Shown in pieces: positions 16,074 to 24,127 of a stretch of DNA of 46,268 bases. The translations under genes were made by a program, and so were the position numbers. This stretch comes from an uncultured Prevotellaceae bacterium. GTDB taxonomy: Bacteria; Bacteroidota; Bacteroidia; Bacteroidales; Bacteroidaceae. The stretch lies in contig CAMVKN010000023.1 of NCBI GenBank assembly GCA_947168045.1, positions 1-46,268 of the forward strand, given 5' to 3'. The stretch's first letter is position 1; every line of letters starts with the position of its first letter. The notes beneath the pieces were generated by a model. The model was not told the DNA's origin. It did not search any database and was given only the letters and a program-made list of their open reading frames with translations.

Positions 16074-17108
16074 ATGAAAAGAATCTTGTTATTGACGATG
16101 ATAACCCTGATGGCGGGTACTGTCTTCAGCCAGCCGAGGCAGCGGCGTAACCAGCAGCAGACGCAGCAGCAGCAGGGACAGCAGAACCAGCAGCAGGCCG
16201 GCATGACGCAGCGCATGCGTCTGCAGTATCCCACTGCGCTCGACATGCCCGAGGATGTGGTGTGGCGCCGCGACATCTACCGTGAGATTAACCTCATGGA
16301 CGAGGAGAACGCCGGACTCTACGACCCCGTGGAGCCGCAGGGCAGGAGGCTCAACCTCTTCACATACGTCTTCAAACTGGCACTCAACGGATACATACCC
16401 GTCTATGAGTACAACCTCGATGGCAACGAGGTGCTGGAGCCCCAGGCGAAGGTGGAGATAAAGAGCATCCTCGATAACTACAGCATCTACTATACCGAGG
16501 AAGGTGGAAAGCTGAAGGTGGACAACAGCGACATACCGTCGGCTGAGGTGAAGATGTACTACCTGAAGGAGTGCGCCTACTACGACCAGGCCAACACCAC
16601 GTTCCGCATCAAGCCCATCGCCTTCTGTCCCGTCATGGTGCGTGAGGACGACTTTGGCGACGAGGCCACGAAGTACCCCCTGTTCTGGGTGAAGTACAGC
16701 GACGTGGAGCCCTATCTCAGCCGTCAGTCTGTCAAGACCAGCGATGTGAACGATGCCGCTCAGATGACGCTCGACGACTACTTCACGCTGAACAAGTATC
16801 GCGGAAAGATTTACAAGACGGCGAACCGCCTGGGTCGCACCCTGGCACAGGTGGCCAACGGCGACACCACGAAGCTCTCGGCTGAGCAGCGCCGCATTGA
16901 GGCTGAGCTGGAGGCTTTCAGGAAGAACATCTTCGGCGACCCGGCACGCCGTGACTCGCTCGACAGTCTGGCCAACGTCAACCCGAAGGCCGACAAGGCC
17001 GTCACGAAGAAGAAGCGCGAGCGCTCGTCGCGAAGGGAGCGTGCCTCGGGCGGCTCCAGCGGCGGCTCACAGCCGGCACGCGTGTCTGTGCGTCGCGAGC
17101 GCCACTGA
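16074..17108 (+). CDS. gldN: GldN/PorN type IX secretion periplasmic ring protein
   Basis: A 344-residue secreted protein with a signal peptide (MKRILLLTMITLMAGTVFSQ) followed by a Gln-rich stretch (about residues 26-42). The GldN/PorN core begins at YPTALDMPEDVVWRRDIYRE and includes LNLFTYVFKLALNGYIPVYEY, FRIKPIAFCPVMVRE and YPLFWVKYSDVEPYL. GldN binds GldK to form the large periplasmic ring and contacts the GldM shaft. The C-terminal 40 residues are Arg/Ser-rich and low complexity. It is last of the canonical five in the operon. Confidence 0.93.
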   Translation: MKRILLLTMITLMAGTVFSQPRQRRNQQQTQQQQGQQNQQQAGMTQRMRLQYPTALDMPEDVVWRRDIYREINLMDEENAGLYDPVEPQGRRLNLFTYVFKLALNGYIPVYEYNLDGNEVLEPQAKVEIKSILDNYSIYYTEEGGKLKVDNSDIPSAEVKMYYLKECAYYDQANTTFRIKPIAFCPVMVREDDFGDEATKYPLFWVKYSDVEPYLSRQSVKTSDVNDAAQMTLDDYFTLNKYRGKIYKTANRLGRTLAQVANGDTTKLSAEQRRIEAELEAFRKNIFGDPARRDSLDSLANVNPKADKAVTKKKRERSSRRERASGGSSGGSQPARVSVRRERH

Positions 17109-17168
17109 CGGGCAGCGCCCGAAATGACAATGGATTAGCAAAACATATATAAACGGAAAGGAGAGGAT

Positions 17169-17828
17169 ATGTTGAAAATGGGTTTGCTTAAGACCAGACA
17201 CCACTGGATGATGGTGCTGGGTTTGTCATTGACAATGTTTCTTGTTGCAACGGGCGAGACGCAGGCCAAGGTGCGCTTTGGCGTCACCGGCGGCTTCCAG
17301 CTCACCAACATGGAGTTCAACAACGACGCGCTGAAGGAGTCAAACCGTGTGGGATGGTTCGCAGGACCCACGGTGAAGTTCACCCTGCCCATCGTTGGCT
17401 TAGGGGTCGACGTGGCGGCACTCTACGACCAGCGCGACCTGAAGGTTGACGGCAGCACCTTCAAGCAGGAAAGCATCGTCGTACAGGGTGCGGCACGCTA
17501 CAGTGTGGGCATGGGCGAGGCGCTCTCCATCTTCTTGCACGCCGGTCCGCAGTTCAGCTTCAACGTCGGCGACGACTTTGAACACTGGATTACCCACGAG
17601 GACGAGTACAAGCAGTTCTCGCTACAGGAGACGATGCTGAGCGTCAACCTCGGCTTAGGCATCACCTTGGCATCACACTTCGAGGCGGCCATACGCTACA
17701 ACATCCCCATCAGCAAGACCAGCGACTTCACCTGGAACGAGCTGGGCAACCAGATGGCGGCTGAGTCGTGGCACCACGCCAAGTCGCGCACCAATGCCTG
17801 GAATGTCTCCGTCAGCTATTTCTTTTAA
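17169..17828 (+). CDS. Outer-membrane beta-barrel (PorT-like) protein
   Basis: A 219-residue outer-membrane protein with a hydrophobic export signal (about residues 13-34, to ETQA), then alternating strands (KVRFGVTGGFQLTNMEF; VGWFAGPTVKFTLPIVGLGVDVAALY) and a terminal aromatic residue (VSVSYFF) typical of barrels recognised by the BAM complex. It is 60 nt after gldN on the same strand and may be co-transcribed. Some PorT-family barrels are type IX components, but I cannot tell this one from generic eight-stranded porin-family barrels. Confidence 0.72.
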   Translation: MLKMGLLKTRHHWMMVLGLSLTMFLVATGETQAKVRFGVTGGFQLTNMEFNNDALKESNRVGWFAGPTVKFTLPIVGLGVDVAALYDQRDLKVDGSTFKQESIVVQGAARYSVGMGEALSIFLHAGPQFSFNVGDDFEHWITHEDEYKQFSLQETMLSVNLGLGITLASHFEAAIRYNIPISKTSDFTWNELGNQMAAESWHHAKSRTNAWNVSVSYFF

Positions 17829-17894
17829 TGTATGTATAAGATGTTTTCGTCCCCCCGCACCCCCGATAAAATAATAACCTAACAACGAACGACA

Positions 17895-18908
17895 ATGACA
17901 ACTGACAATGAGAAGCTTTCCGGCCCCTTTGGCACGGAGCAATATGCAGCCAGTGAGAACCGCTATGACAGCGGGATGAAGTACAACAGGTGTGGACGCA
18001 GCGGCGTGCTGCTGCCCCAGGTGTCGCTCGGCTTCTGGCATAACTTTGGCAGCGTCGACCCCTACGAGCGCAGCCGCGACATCACCCGCTATGCCCTCGA
18101 CCATGGCGTCGTACACTGGGACCTGGCCAACAACTACGGCCCGCGCTACGGCTCGGCTGAGCAAACGGTGGGCCGGCTGATGGACGAGGAGTTCCGCCCC
18201 TATCGTGACGAGCTGTTCATTTCCACCAAGGCAGGCTACGACATGTGGCCTGGCCCTTATGGCAACTGGGGCTCCAGAAAGTATCTCATCAGCTCGCTCG
18301 AACAGTCGCTGCGCCGCATGCACCTGGACTATGTCGACCTGTTCTACAGTCATCGCTACGACCCCGAGACGCCCTTGGAGGAGACGCTGCAGGCATTGGT
18401 TGACATCGTCCGCCAGGGCAAGGCCCTCTATGTGGGCATCAGTCGCTGGCCACTGGAGGCCACCCGCTTCGCCTACGACTATCTGAAGGAGCGTGACGTG
18501 CCCCTGCTCATCTATCAGGGACGCCTGAACATGCTCGACCGCGAGCCGCAGGAGTCAGGCATCCTCGACTTCTGCGCCGACCATGGTGTGGGCTTCATCA
18601 GCTTCTCGCCGCTGGCACAGGGACTGCTCACCGACCGTTATCTGAACTGTCAGGCGACGGCCGACGGGAAGGTGGAGGGCATTCCCGACGACTCGCGCAT
18701 GTCAAAGGGCCACTTCCTCAAGGAGTCGGCACTGACGCCCCAGCTGCTCACCCAGCTGCAGCAGTGGAACACCAAGGCTGCTGCCCAGGGCCGTTCCCTG
18801 GCTGAGTATGCCATCCGTTGGATACTCGCCCAGCGTGGTGTCACCAGTGTCCTCGTCGGTGCCAGCTCAACCCGTCAGCTGGAGCGCAACATCAAGGCCG
18901 TGAGCTAA
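17895..18908 (+). CDS. Aldo/keto reductase
   Basis: A 337-residue cytoplasmic NAD(P)H-dependent oxidoreductase of the aldo/keto reductase superfamily. The catalytic tetrad is visible: Asp76 and Tyr81 (HWDLANNYGP), Lys112 (STKAGYDMWPGPYG) and His153 (FYSHRYD). The GNWGSRKYLISSLEQSLRRM segment and a C-terminal cofactor motif (SVLVGASSTRQLERN) match the YghZ/Gpr-like (glyceraldehyde-3-phosphate reductase) branch. No signal peptide. It lies 21 nt upstream of the GH27 gene and may be co-transcribed with it. The physiological substrate is unknown; sugar-derived aldehydes would fit the context. Confidence 0.88.
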   Translation: MTTDNEKLSGPFGTEQYAASENRYDSGMKYNRCGRSGVLLPQVSLGFWHNFGSVDPYERSRDITRYALDHGVVHWDLANNYGPRYGSAEQTVGRLMDEEFRPYRDELFISTKAGYDMWPGPYGNWGSRKYLISSLEQSLRRMHLDYVDLFYSHRYDPETPLEETLQALVDIVRQGKALYVGISRWPLEATRFAYDYLKERDVPLLIYQGRLNMLDREPQESGILDFCADHGVGFISFSPLAQGLLTDRYLNCQATADGKVEGIPDDSRMSKGHFLKESALTPQLLTQLQQWNTKAAAQGRSLAEYAIRWILAQRGVTSVLVGASSTRQLERNIKAVS

Positions 18909-18929
18909 CCTAAACATAAATAATAAAGA

Positions 18930-20663
18930 ATGTGTAAAAGACTGATTTCTCTGGTTTGCGGCCTGACGGCTTGGGTCGCCGTCAGTGCACAGGACGGCCC
19001 CACGATGGGCTGGAGCTCGTGGAACACCTTCGGGCTGAACATCAGCGAACAGCTCATCAAGCAGCAGGCCGACGCCATGGTGACGCGCGGACTGCGCGCC
19101 GTGGGCTATGACCACGTGAACATCGACGACGGCTACTTCGGCGGGCGCGACGCCAACGGACGGCTGAAGATTCACCCGCAGCGCTTCCCCAACGGACTGA
19201 AGGGCGTGGTGGACTTCATCCACCAGCGACACCTGAAGGCGGGCATCTACAGCGACGCCGGGCGCAACACCTGCGGCAGCATGTTCGGCGGCGATGCCAT
19301 CGGCAAGGGCGTGGGCATGTATGAGCACGACCAGCAGGATGCAGACATGTTCTTCAAGGAGCTGGGCTTCGACTTCATCAAGGTGGACTTCTGCGGCGGC
19401 TCGTACTATCACAACGAGGACCATCTGGTGCTCGACGAGCAGGCGCGCTATACCGCCATCGCCGAGGCCATCCGCAACACCGGGCGCACCGACGTGCGCA
19501 TGAACGCCTGCCGCTGGGCCTATCCTGGCACATGGATTGACGGGCAGGCCTTCTCATGGCGCACCACCGGCGACATCAACTGTAGCTGGGGCTCGGTGAA
19601 GGACATCCTGGCCGAGAATCTCTATATGAGTGCCTACAGCAGCCGCGGACACTACAACGACATGGACATGCTCGAGGTGGGTCGCACGCTTACCGTCGAG
19701 GAGGACAAGACGCACTTCGGCATGTGGTGCATCATGAACTCGCCCTTGCTCATCGGCTGCAACATCGCCACCGTGAACGCCACGGCGCTCAACCTGATGA
19801 AGAATCAGGAACTCATAGCCCTGAATCAGGACACGCTCTACCAGCAGGCATACGTGGCAGGCTATAAGGACGGCGTCTTCCTGCTGGTGAAGGACCTGGA
19901 GCGCCGGGACAGCACGCTGCGCGCCTTTGCCGTCTATAATCCCACTGACGAGGAGAAGACCGTGACGGTGGACTTCAGCACGATAGACCTGGCAGGCCAG
20001 GTGCAGCTGCGCGACCTGTTCCAGAAGCGCTCCCTGGGCACGTTTTCCGGCAGCTACGACGTGACCGTCCCTCAGCACGGCACCCGCATCTACCGCGCAT
20101 CGGCCACCCATCGGCTGGAGCGCGTGCGCTATGAGGCCGAGGCTGGCTACAACAGCGTCTACCAGGAAATCAAGAACAACCAGAGCGAGAAGACGGCCAC
20201 CTACGACGCCAATGCGAACTGCTCAGGCGGCTACAAGGCCGGCTGGCTGGGCTCGCGCGAGCAGAACGACCTGCAGTGGCGCAATGTCTATAGTCGGCAG
20301 GGCGGCAAGTACCAGCTCACCATTGGCTACCTCAGCGGCGAGAACCGCAGCATCACCGTCAGCGTCAACGGCAAGCGGGTGCAGACGGTGAGCGTCAACT
20401 CCGGCGGCTGGGACAGGGTAGGGCGCAAGGTGCTCAATATAGAGTTGCAGCCGGGCTACAACACCATCCGCCTGTCAAACGCCTCGTCGTGGATGCCCGA
20501 TATAGACTATATCGACGTGGTGTCAACGATGCCCTCCGGCATTGGCAGCATCGTGACCGACAGTCCCGCCGACCACCGAACCTACGACCTGCAGGGTCGT
20601 CCGCAGGGGACGACCCCCCGGCACGGCATAGTCATCAGTGAAGGGAAAAAGGTGCTGTATTAG
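18930..20663 (+). CDS. GH27 alpha-galactosidase with carbohydrate-binding module
   Basis: A 577-residue secreted enzyme (signal peptide to about residue 20). The catalytic (beta/alpha)8 domain (about 22-300) shows GH27 hallmarks: MGWSSWNTFG at the start, NIDDGYF, the nucleophile Asp153 in IKVDFCGG, and the acid/base Asp246 in HYNDMDML. A C-terminal beta domain follows, then a CBM35/CBM6-like module (about 395-540, YEAEAGYNSVY...). The tail TYDLQGRPQ...GIVISEGKKVLY resembles a short C-terminal sorting motif. GH27 enzymes hydrolyse terminal alpha-galactose or, in some members, beta-arabinopyranose. The gene is convergent with the GH3 gene. Confidence 0.9.
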   Translation: MCKRLISLVCGLTAWVAVSAQDGPTMGWSSWNTFGLNISEQLIKQQADAMVTRGLRAVGYDHVNIDDGYFGGRDANGRLKIHPQRFPNGLKGVVDFIHQRHLKAGIYSDAGRNTCGSMFGGDAIGKGVGMYEHDQQDADMFFKELGFDFIKVDFCGGSYYHNEDHLVLDEQARYTAIAEAIRNTGRTDVRMNACRWAYPGTWIDGQAFSWRTTGDINCSWGSVKDILAENLYMSAYSSRGHYNDMDMLEVGRTLTVEEDKTHFGMWCIMNSPLLIGCNIATVNATALNLMKNQELIALNQDTLYQQAYVAGYKDGVFLLVKDLERRDSTLRAFAVYNPTDEEKTVTVDFSTIDLAGQVQLRDLFQKRSLGTFSGSYDVTVPQHGTRIYRASATHRLERVRYEAEAGYNSVYQEIKNNQSEKTATYDANANCSGGYKAGWLGSREQNDLQWRNVYSRQGGKYQLTIGYLSGENRSITVSVNGKRVQTVSVNSGGWDRVGRKVLNIELQPGYNTIRLSNASSWMPDIDYIDVVSTMPSGIGSIVTDSPADHRTYDLQGRPQGTTPRHGIVISEGKKVLY

Positions 20664-20694
20664 TGCAAACTGTGCATGATGGCTTGCCGTCAGG

Positions 20695-22974
20695 CTAAGG
20701 CAGGAGGCGGAAGGGGACCTTCGAGACGATGTGGTCGGCAGCTACGCCAATCCTTGCCTCAAAGTCGCCCGGCTCTGCCACCCATTCCTGCTGGCGGTCG
20801 TCGTAGTAGCTCAGCGACCGCTGGTTGAGGGTCAGCGTCACGTTGCGGCTCTCGCCCGGCTGGAGGTACACTTTTTGGAAAGCCTTCAGCTCCTTCACGG
20901 GGCGTGGCAGACTGCTTTTCTTGTCGGCCACATACAGCTGGATGGTCTCAGCGCCAGCACGTGTCCCCGTGTTCTTGACGCTGACGGTGAACGTTATCTC
21001 CTCGCCGGCACGCAGCTCTTTCTTGTCCGCCTCCACGTTGGTCATCTCAAATGTGGTGTACGACAGTCCGTGACCGAAGGCAAACAGCGGCTTGACTTTC
21101 TTCATGTCGGCCCAGCGGTAGCCCACGAAGATGTCCTCCTTGTATTCCTCGTCAATGATTTTCTCGTTCTGGCGCCATGTGCCAGGGTAGGACCCCGTGG
21201 CGTGGGCACCCACATCCTCCAGGCGGCTGTACCATGTGAAGGGCAGTCGGCCACTGGGGTTGACGTCGCCCGACAGCACATCGGCCAGGGCATGACCAGC
21301 CTCCGAGCCGACAAACCATCCCTGCACGATGGCCGGCACCCTGGTTGCCCACGGCATGGCCACGGCGTTGCCTGAGATGTTCACCACGACAAGGTTCTTG
21401 TTCACGGCGAGCAGGGCCTCAATGACGGCATCCTGACCGTAGGGCAGCCCATATTCCTTGCGGTCGTGCCCCTCGCAGTCCTGGTAGTCGGCCTTGTTCA
21501 GTCCGCCGATGAAGATGACGCAGTCCGCCTGACGTGCCTTCTCCACCGCCTCGCTGATGAGCACGTCGGCCGTGCGCAGGTCGTAGAGGCTGCGCCCCAC
21601 GGTCACGCCGTTGTAGCTCTGCACCGTGTCGCCCACGTAGCCTCGGACGTAGTCCACCCTGTCGGCACCGAAGCGCTGTCGCAAGCCGTCTAAGGGCAGC
21701 ACCTCATGCTGAGCCTTCAGCGAGCTGGAGCCGCCACCCACGGTCATCATCTTGATGGCATTCTCGCCCACCACCAGAATGTTCTTAAACCTCGTCGTGT
21801 CAAGCGGCAGCAACGGAGCAGCAGCACTGCTTGCCCTTCTCTTCTTGCCTGAGGCGCTGGGGCTGTCGTTCTTCAGCAGCACGATGCCTTCGCCGCCCAC
21901 CAGGCGTGCCACGTCGTAGTGTGCCTCCGAGCACAGGAACCCATAGGGACGTTGGCGGTTCATGGTGGTGCGTAGCATCAGGCGCAGCACGCGGCGCACC
22001 TTCTCGTCCAGCTCCTTGGTCGTCAGTTTGCCCTCGGTAATCAGCTTCTTGTAGGGCTCAGCCATGTAGTAGCTGTCGTAAGCGTTGGAGTAGCCCCATG
22101 ACAGACCGTTGGTCCACGAGCCAAACTCCATGTCCAGCCCGTTCATGATGGCCTCCACGGTGTTGTGTGTACCACCCCAGTCGCTGATGACGACGCCGTC
22201 GAAGCCCCATTCCTTCTTCAGGATTTGGTTGAGCAGGATGTCGTTATGGCAGTTGTGTTGGTTCTTATAGAGGTTATAGGCACCCATGATGGCCCATGCC
22301 TTGCCCTCCTTGACGGCCGCCTCGAAGGAGGGCAGGTAAATCTCGCGCAGGGCGCGGTCAGACACCACCACGTTCACCTCGTTGCGGTACTCCTCGTCGT
22401 TGTTCAGCGCAAAGTGCTTCACGCAGGCAGCCACGCCCTTCGACTGCAGTCCCTGCACGTAGGGCACCACCATGCGTGATGCCAGCCACGGGTCTTCGCC
22501 CATGTACTCGAAGTTGCGGCCGTTGAGTGGCGTGCGGTTGATGTTCACGCCCGGGCCCAGCATCACGTTCTTGTTACGATAGAGTGCCTCCTCGCCCAGG
22601 CTCTCGCCATACTGGCGTGCCAGGTCGGGGTTCCACGTTGCCGCCAGACAGGTGAGTGCGGGGAAGGCCACACACGAGTCGTTGGTCTGTCCGGCCTGTT
22701 CCCACTCGTCCCACAACACGTCGGGGCGCACGCCGTTCGGGCCGTCGTCGGTCCACACGTCGGGGAAGCCGAGGCGCTTCACGCCAGGCGATGAGAACTT
22801 CGACTGGGCGTGGATGACGGCAATCTTCTCGTCGAGCGTCATGCGCCGCAGGGCATCGTCGATGCGCTGTTCCATGGGCTTCGATGTGTCGAGATAGACG
22901 GGCAACTGCTGGGCCGCAGCCGGCGTGACCGTCAGGCAGCCCATGAACAATGCTATCTGTAGATACTTCTTCAT
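20695..22974 (-). CDS. GH3 beta-glucosidase (BglX-like)
   Basis: A 759-residue secreted or periplasmic exo-acting glycosidase (signal peptide to about residue 21). The domain order is the usual GH3 (alpha/beta)8 barrel, an alpha/beta sandwich (about 370-610) and a C-terminal fibronectin-III-like domain (about 665-745). The nucleophile Asp265 lies in FDGVVISDWGGTHNT, and KHFALNNDEEYRNEVN is the family motif. It would remove terminal glucose from oligosaccharides released by the GH16 enzyme. It is the last gene of the PUL, 33 nt after GH16. Confidence 0.92.
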   Translation of the reverse strand: MKKYLQIALFMGCLTVTPAAAQQLPVYLDTSKPMEQRIDDALRRMTLDEKIAVIHAQSKFSSPGVKRLGFPDVWTDDGPNGVRPDVLWDEWEQAGQTNDSCVAFPALTCLAATWNPDLARQYGESLGEEALYRNKNVMLGPGVNINRTPLNGRNFEYMGEDPWLASRMVVPYVQGLQSKGVAACVKHFALNNDEEYRNEVNVVVSDRALREIYLPSFEAAVKEGKAWAIMGAYNLYKNQHNCHNDILLNQILKKEWGFDGVVISDWGGTHNTVEAIMNGLDMEFGSWTNGLSWGYSNAYDSYYMAEPYKKLITEGKLTTKELDEKVRRVLRLMLRTTMNRQRPYGFLCSEAHYDVARLVGGEGIVLLKNDSPSASGKKRRASSAAAPLLPLDTTRFKNILVVGENAIKMMTVGGGSSSLKAQHEVLPLDGLRQRFGADRVDYVRGYVGDTVQSYNGVTVGRSLYDLRTADVLISEAVEKARQADCVIFIGGLNKADYQDCEGHDRKEYGLPYGQDAVIEALLAVNKNLVVVNISGNAVAMPWATRVPAIVQGWFVGSEAGHALADVLSGDVNPSGRLPFTWYSRLEDVGAHATGSYPGTWRQNEKIIDEEYKEDIFVGYRWADMKKVKPLFAFGHGLSYTTFEMTNVEADKKELRAGEEITFTVSVKNTGTRAGAETIQLYVADKKSSLPRPVKELKAFQKVYLQPGESRNVTLTLNQRSLSYYDDRQQEWVAEPGDFEARIGVAADHIVSKVPFRLLP

Positions 22975-23007
22975 CGTGGTATGCTTTAGTTAAATCCCCC
23001 GAAAGAA

Positions 23008-24114
23008 TCACTTCTTCTGGAACACGCGGACGTAGTCAACCTCCATGGTGACGGGCAGAACGCTCTCGTCAACACCCATGGCACCGCCCCAGTCGCCACC
23101 CCATGCCAGGTTGAGGATGACGTAGAAGGGGTCGTCGTAGGGCCAGTCGTCGCGACCCAGTCCACGGTTGTCGTAGCTGAGCTGCACCTTGCCGTCGACA
23201 AAGGTGGTGATGTTCTGCTGTGTCCACTCAATGGCATAGGTGTGGAACTCGCCCTCGGCGCCCTCGCACTTCATCTCGTGGGTCACCTGTGTGCCCTTGG
23301 TGTGCACATGGCTGTTGGCATGCAGACTCGACGACACGTAGTCGGGGTGGTAGCCCACCTCCTCCATGATGTCTATCTCGCCGTCGGCAGGCCATGAGCG
23401 GAAGTTCACCGGCATCATCCAGAAGGCGGGCCAGGTGCCCTTGCCCTTCGGCAGCTTGATGCTGGCCTCGATGTAGCCGTAGGTCCAACCCTCCTTCACA
23501 TGGGCGTAGACACGACCGGAGTAGATTTTGCCGTTCTCCTTCAGGGCGGTGATGCGCAGCGTACCATTGCTCACCTCAGTGACGAGGTTTCCGCCCGGCG
23601 TGCGGTGGTTGACATACTCCTGCAGCTCGTTGTTCACGCGTCCCTTGGCCCATACCTCGTGTGTCCAGTCGTCAGCGTTCAGCTCCGAGCTGCTGTTGAA
23701 CTCGTCGTGCCACACCAGCTGATAGCCAGCCGGGGCAGGGTAGGTGGCCTTGCTGGCTGCTGCCTGGCTAACGGTGACCGTCTTGCGTGCCGAGCCCGAC
23801 ATGATGACCACTTGTCCGGTGCGCGACTCTGTCGTCGGGTTGGCGGGCACGCTGATGGTGATGGTACCCGCCTTGGAACCCTGGTACTGCGTCTTCATGG
23901 TGAAGAAAGCCTTGGCATCGGCCGATGCACCCCATTCCACACCTGTGGTGCTGACATTGACGGTGTAGCTGCCGCCTTCAGCCTCGGCGTTGACCGTCTC
24001 AGGCGTGGCGGTGATGGTCACTGCTGCCAGCTCGTCGCCGTCGTCACTGCCGCCGCAGCCCGTCAGGGCTACTGCGGCGGTGAGCAAGAATGAATATAGC
24101 ATGAATCGTCTCAT
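23008..24114 (-). CDS. GH16 endo-beta-glucanase lipoprotein with BACON-like domain
   Basis: A 368-residue lipoprotein (LTGC, Cys20), followed by Gly/Ser/Asp residues that suggest surface display. Residues about 30-120 form a BACON-like beta domain (TPETVNAEAEGGSYTVNVST). The GH16 catalytic domain (about 130-368) holds the motif EIDIME, with nucleophile Glu246, Asp248 and acid/base Glu251, and WPAFWMMP, as in laminarinase and mixed-linkage glucanase branches. It would cut beta-1,3- or beta-1,3/1,4-glucan at the cell surface. It is 13 nt downstream of the glycan-binding protein gene in the PUL operon. Confidence 0.92.
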   Translation of the reverse strand: MRRFMLYSFLLTAAVALTGCGGSDDGDELAAVTITATPETVNAEAEGGSYTVNVSTTGVEWGASADAKAFFTMKTQYQGSKAGTITISVPANPTTESRTGQVVIMSGSARKTVTVSQAAASKATYPAPAGYQLVWHDEFNSSSELNADDWTHEVWAKGRVNNELQEYVNHRTPGGNLVTEVSNGTLRITALKENGKIYSGRVYAHVKEGWTYGYIEASIKLPKGKGTWPAFWMMPVNFRSWPADGEIDIMEEVGYHPDYVSSSLHANSHVHTKGTQVTHEMKCEGAEGEFHTYAIEWTQQNITTFVDGKVQLSYDNRGLGRDDWPYDDPFYVILNLAWGGDWGGAMGVDESVLPVTMEVDYVRVFQKK

Positions 24115-24127
24115 TTGTCGTTAATCA

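Noticed and set aside
17829..17894. End of the type IX operon marked by a terminator
   Set aside because: No stem followed by a T-run could be found in this gap, so transcription into the aldo/keto reductase gene cannot be excluded.
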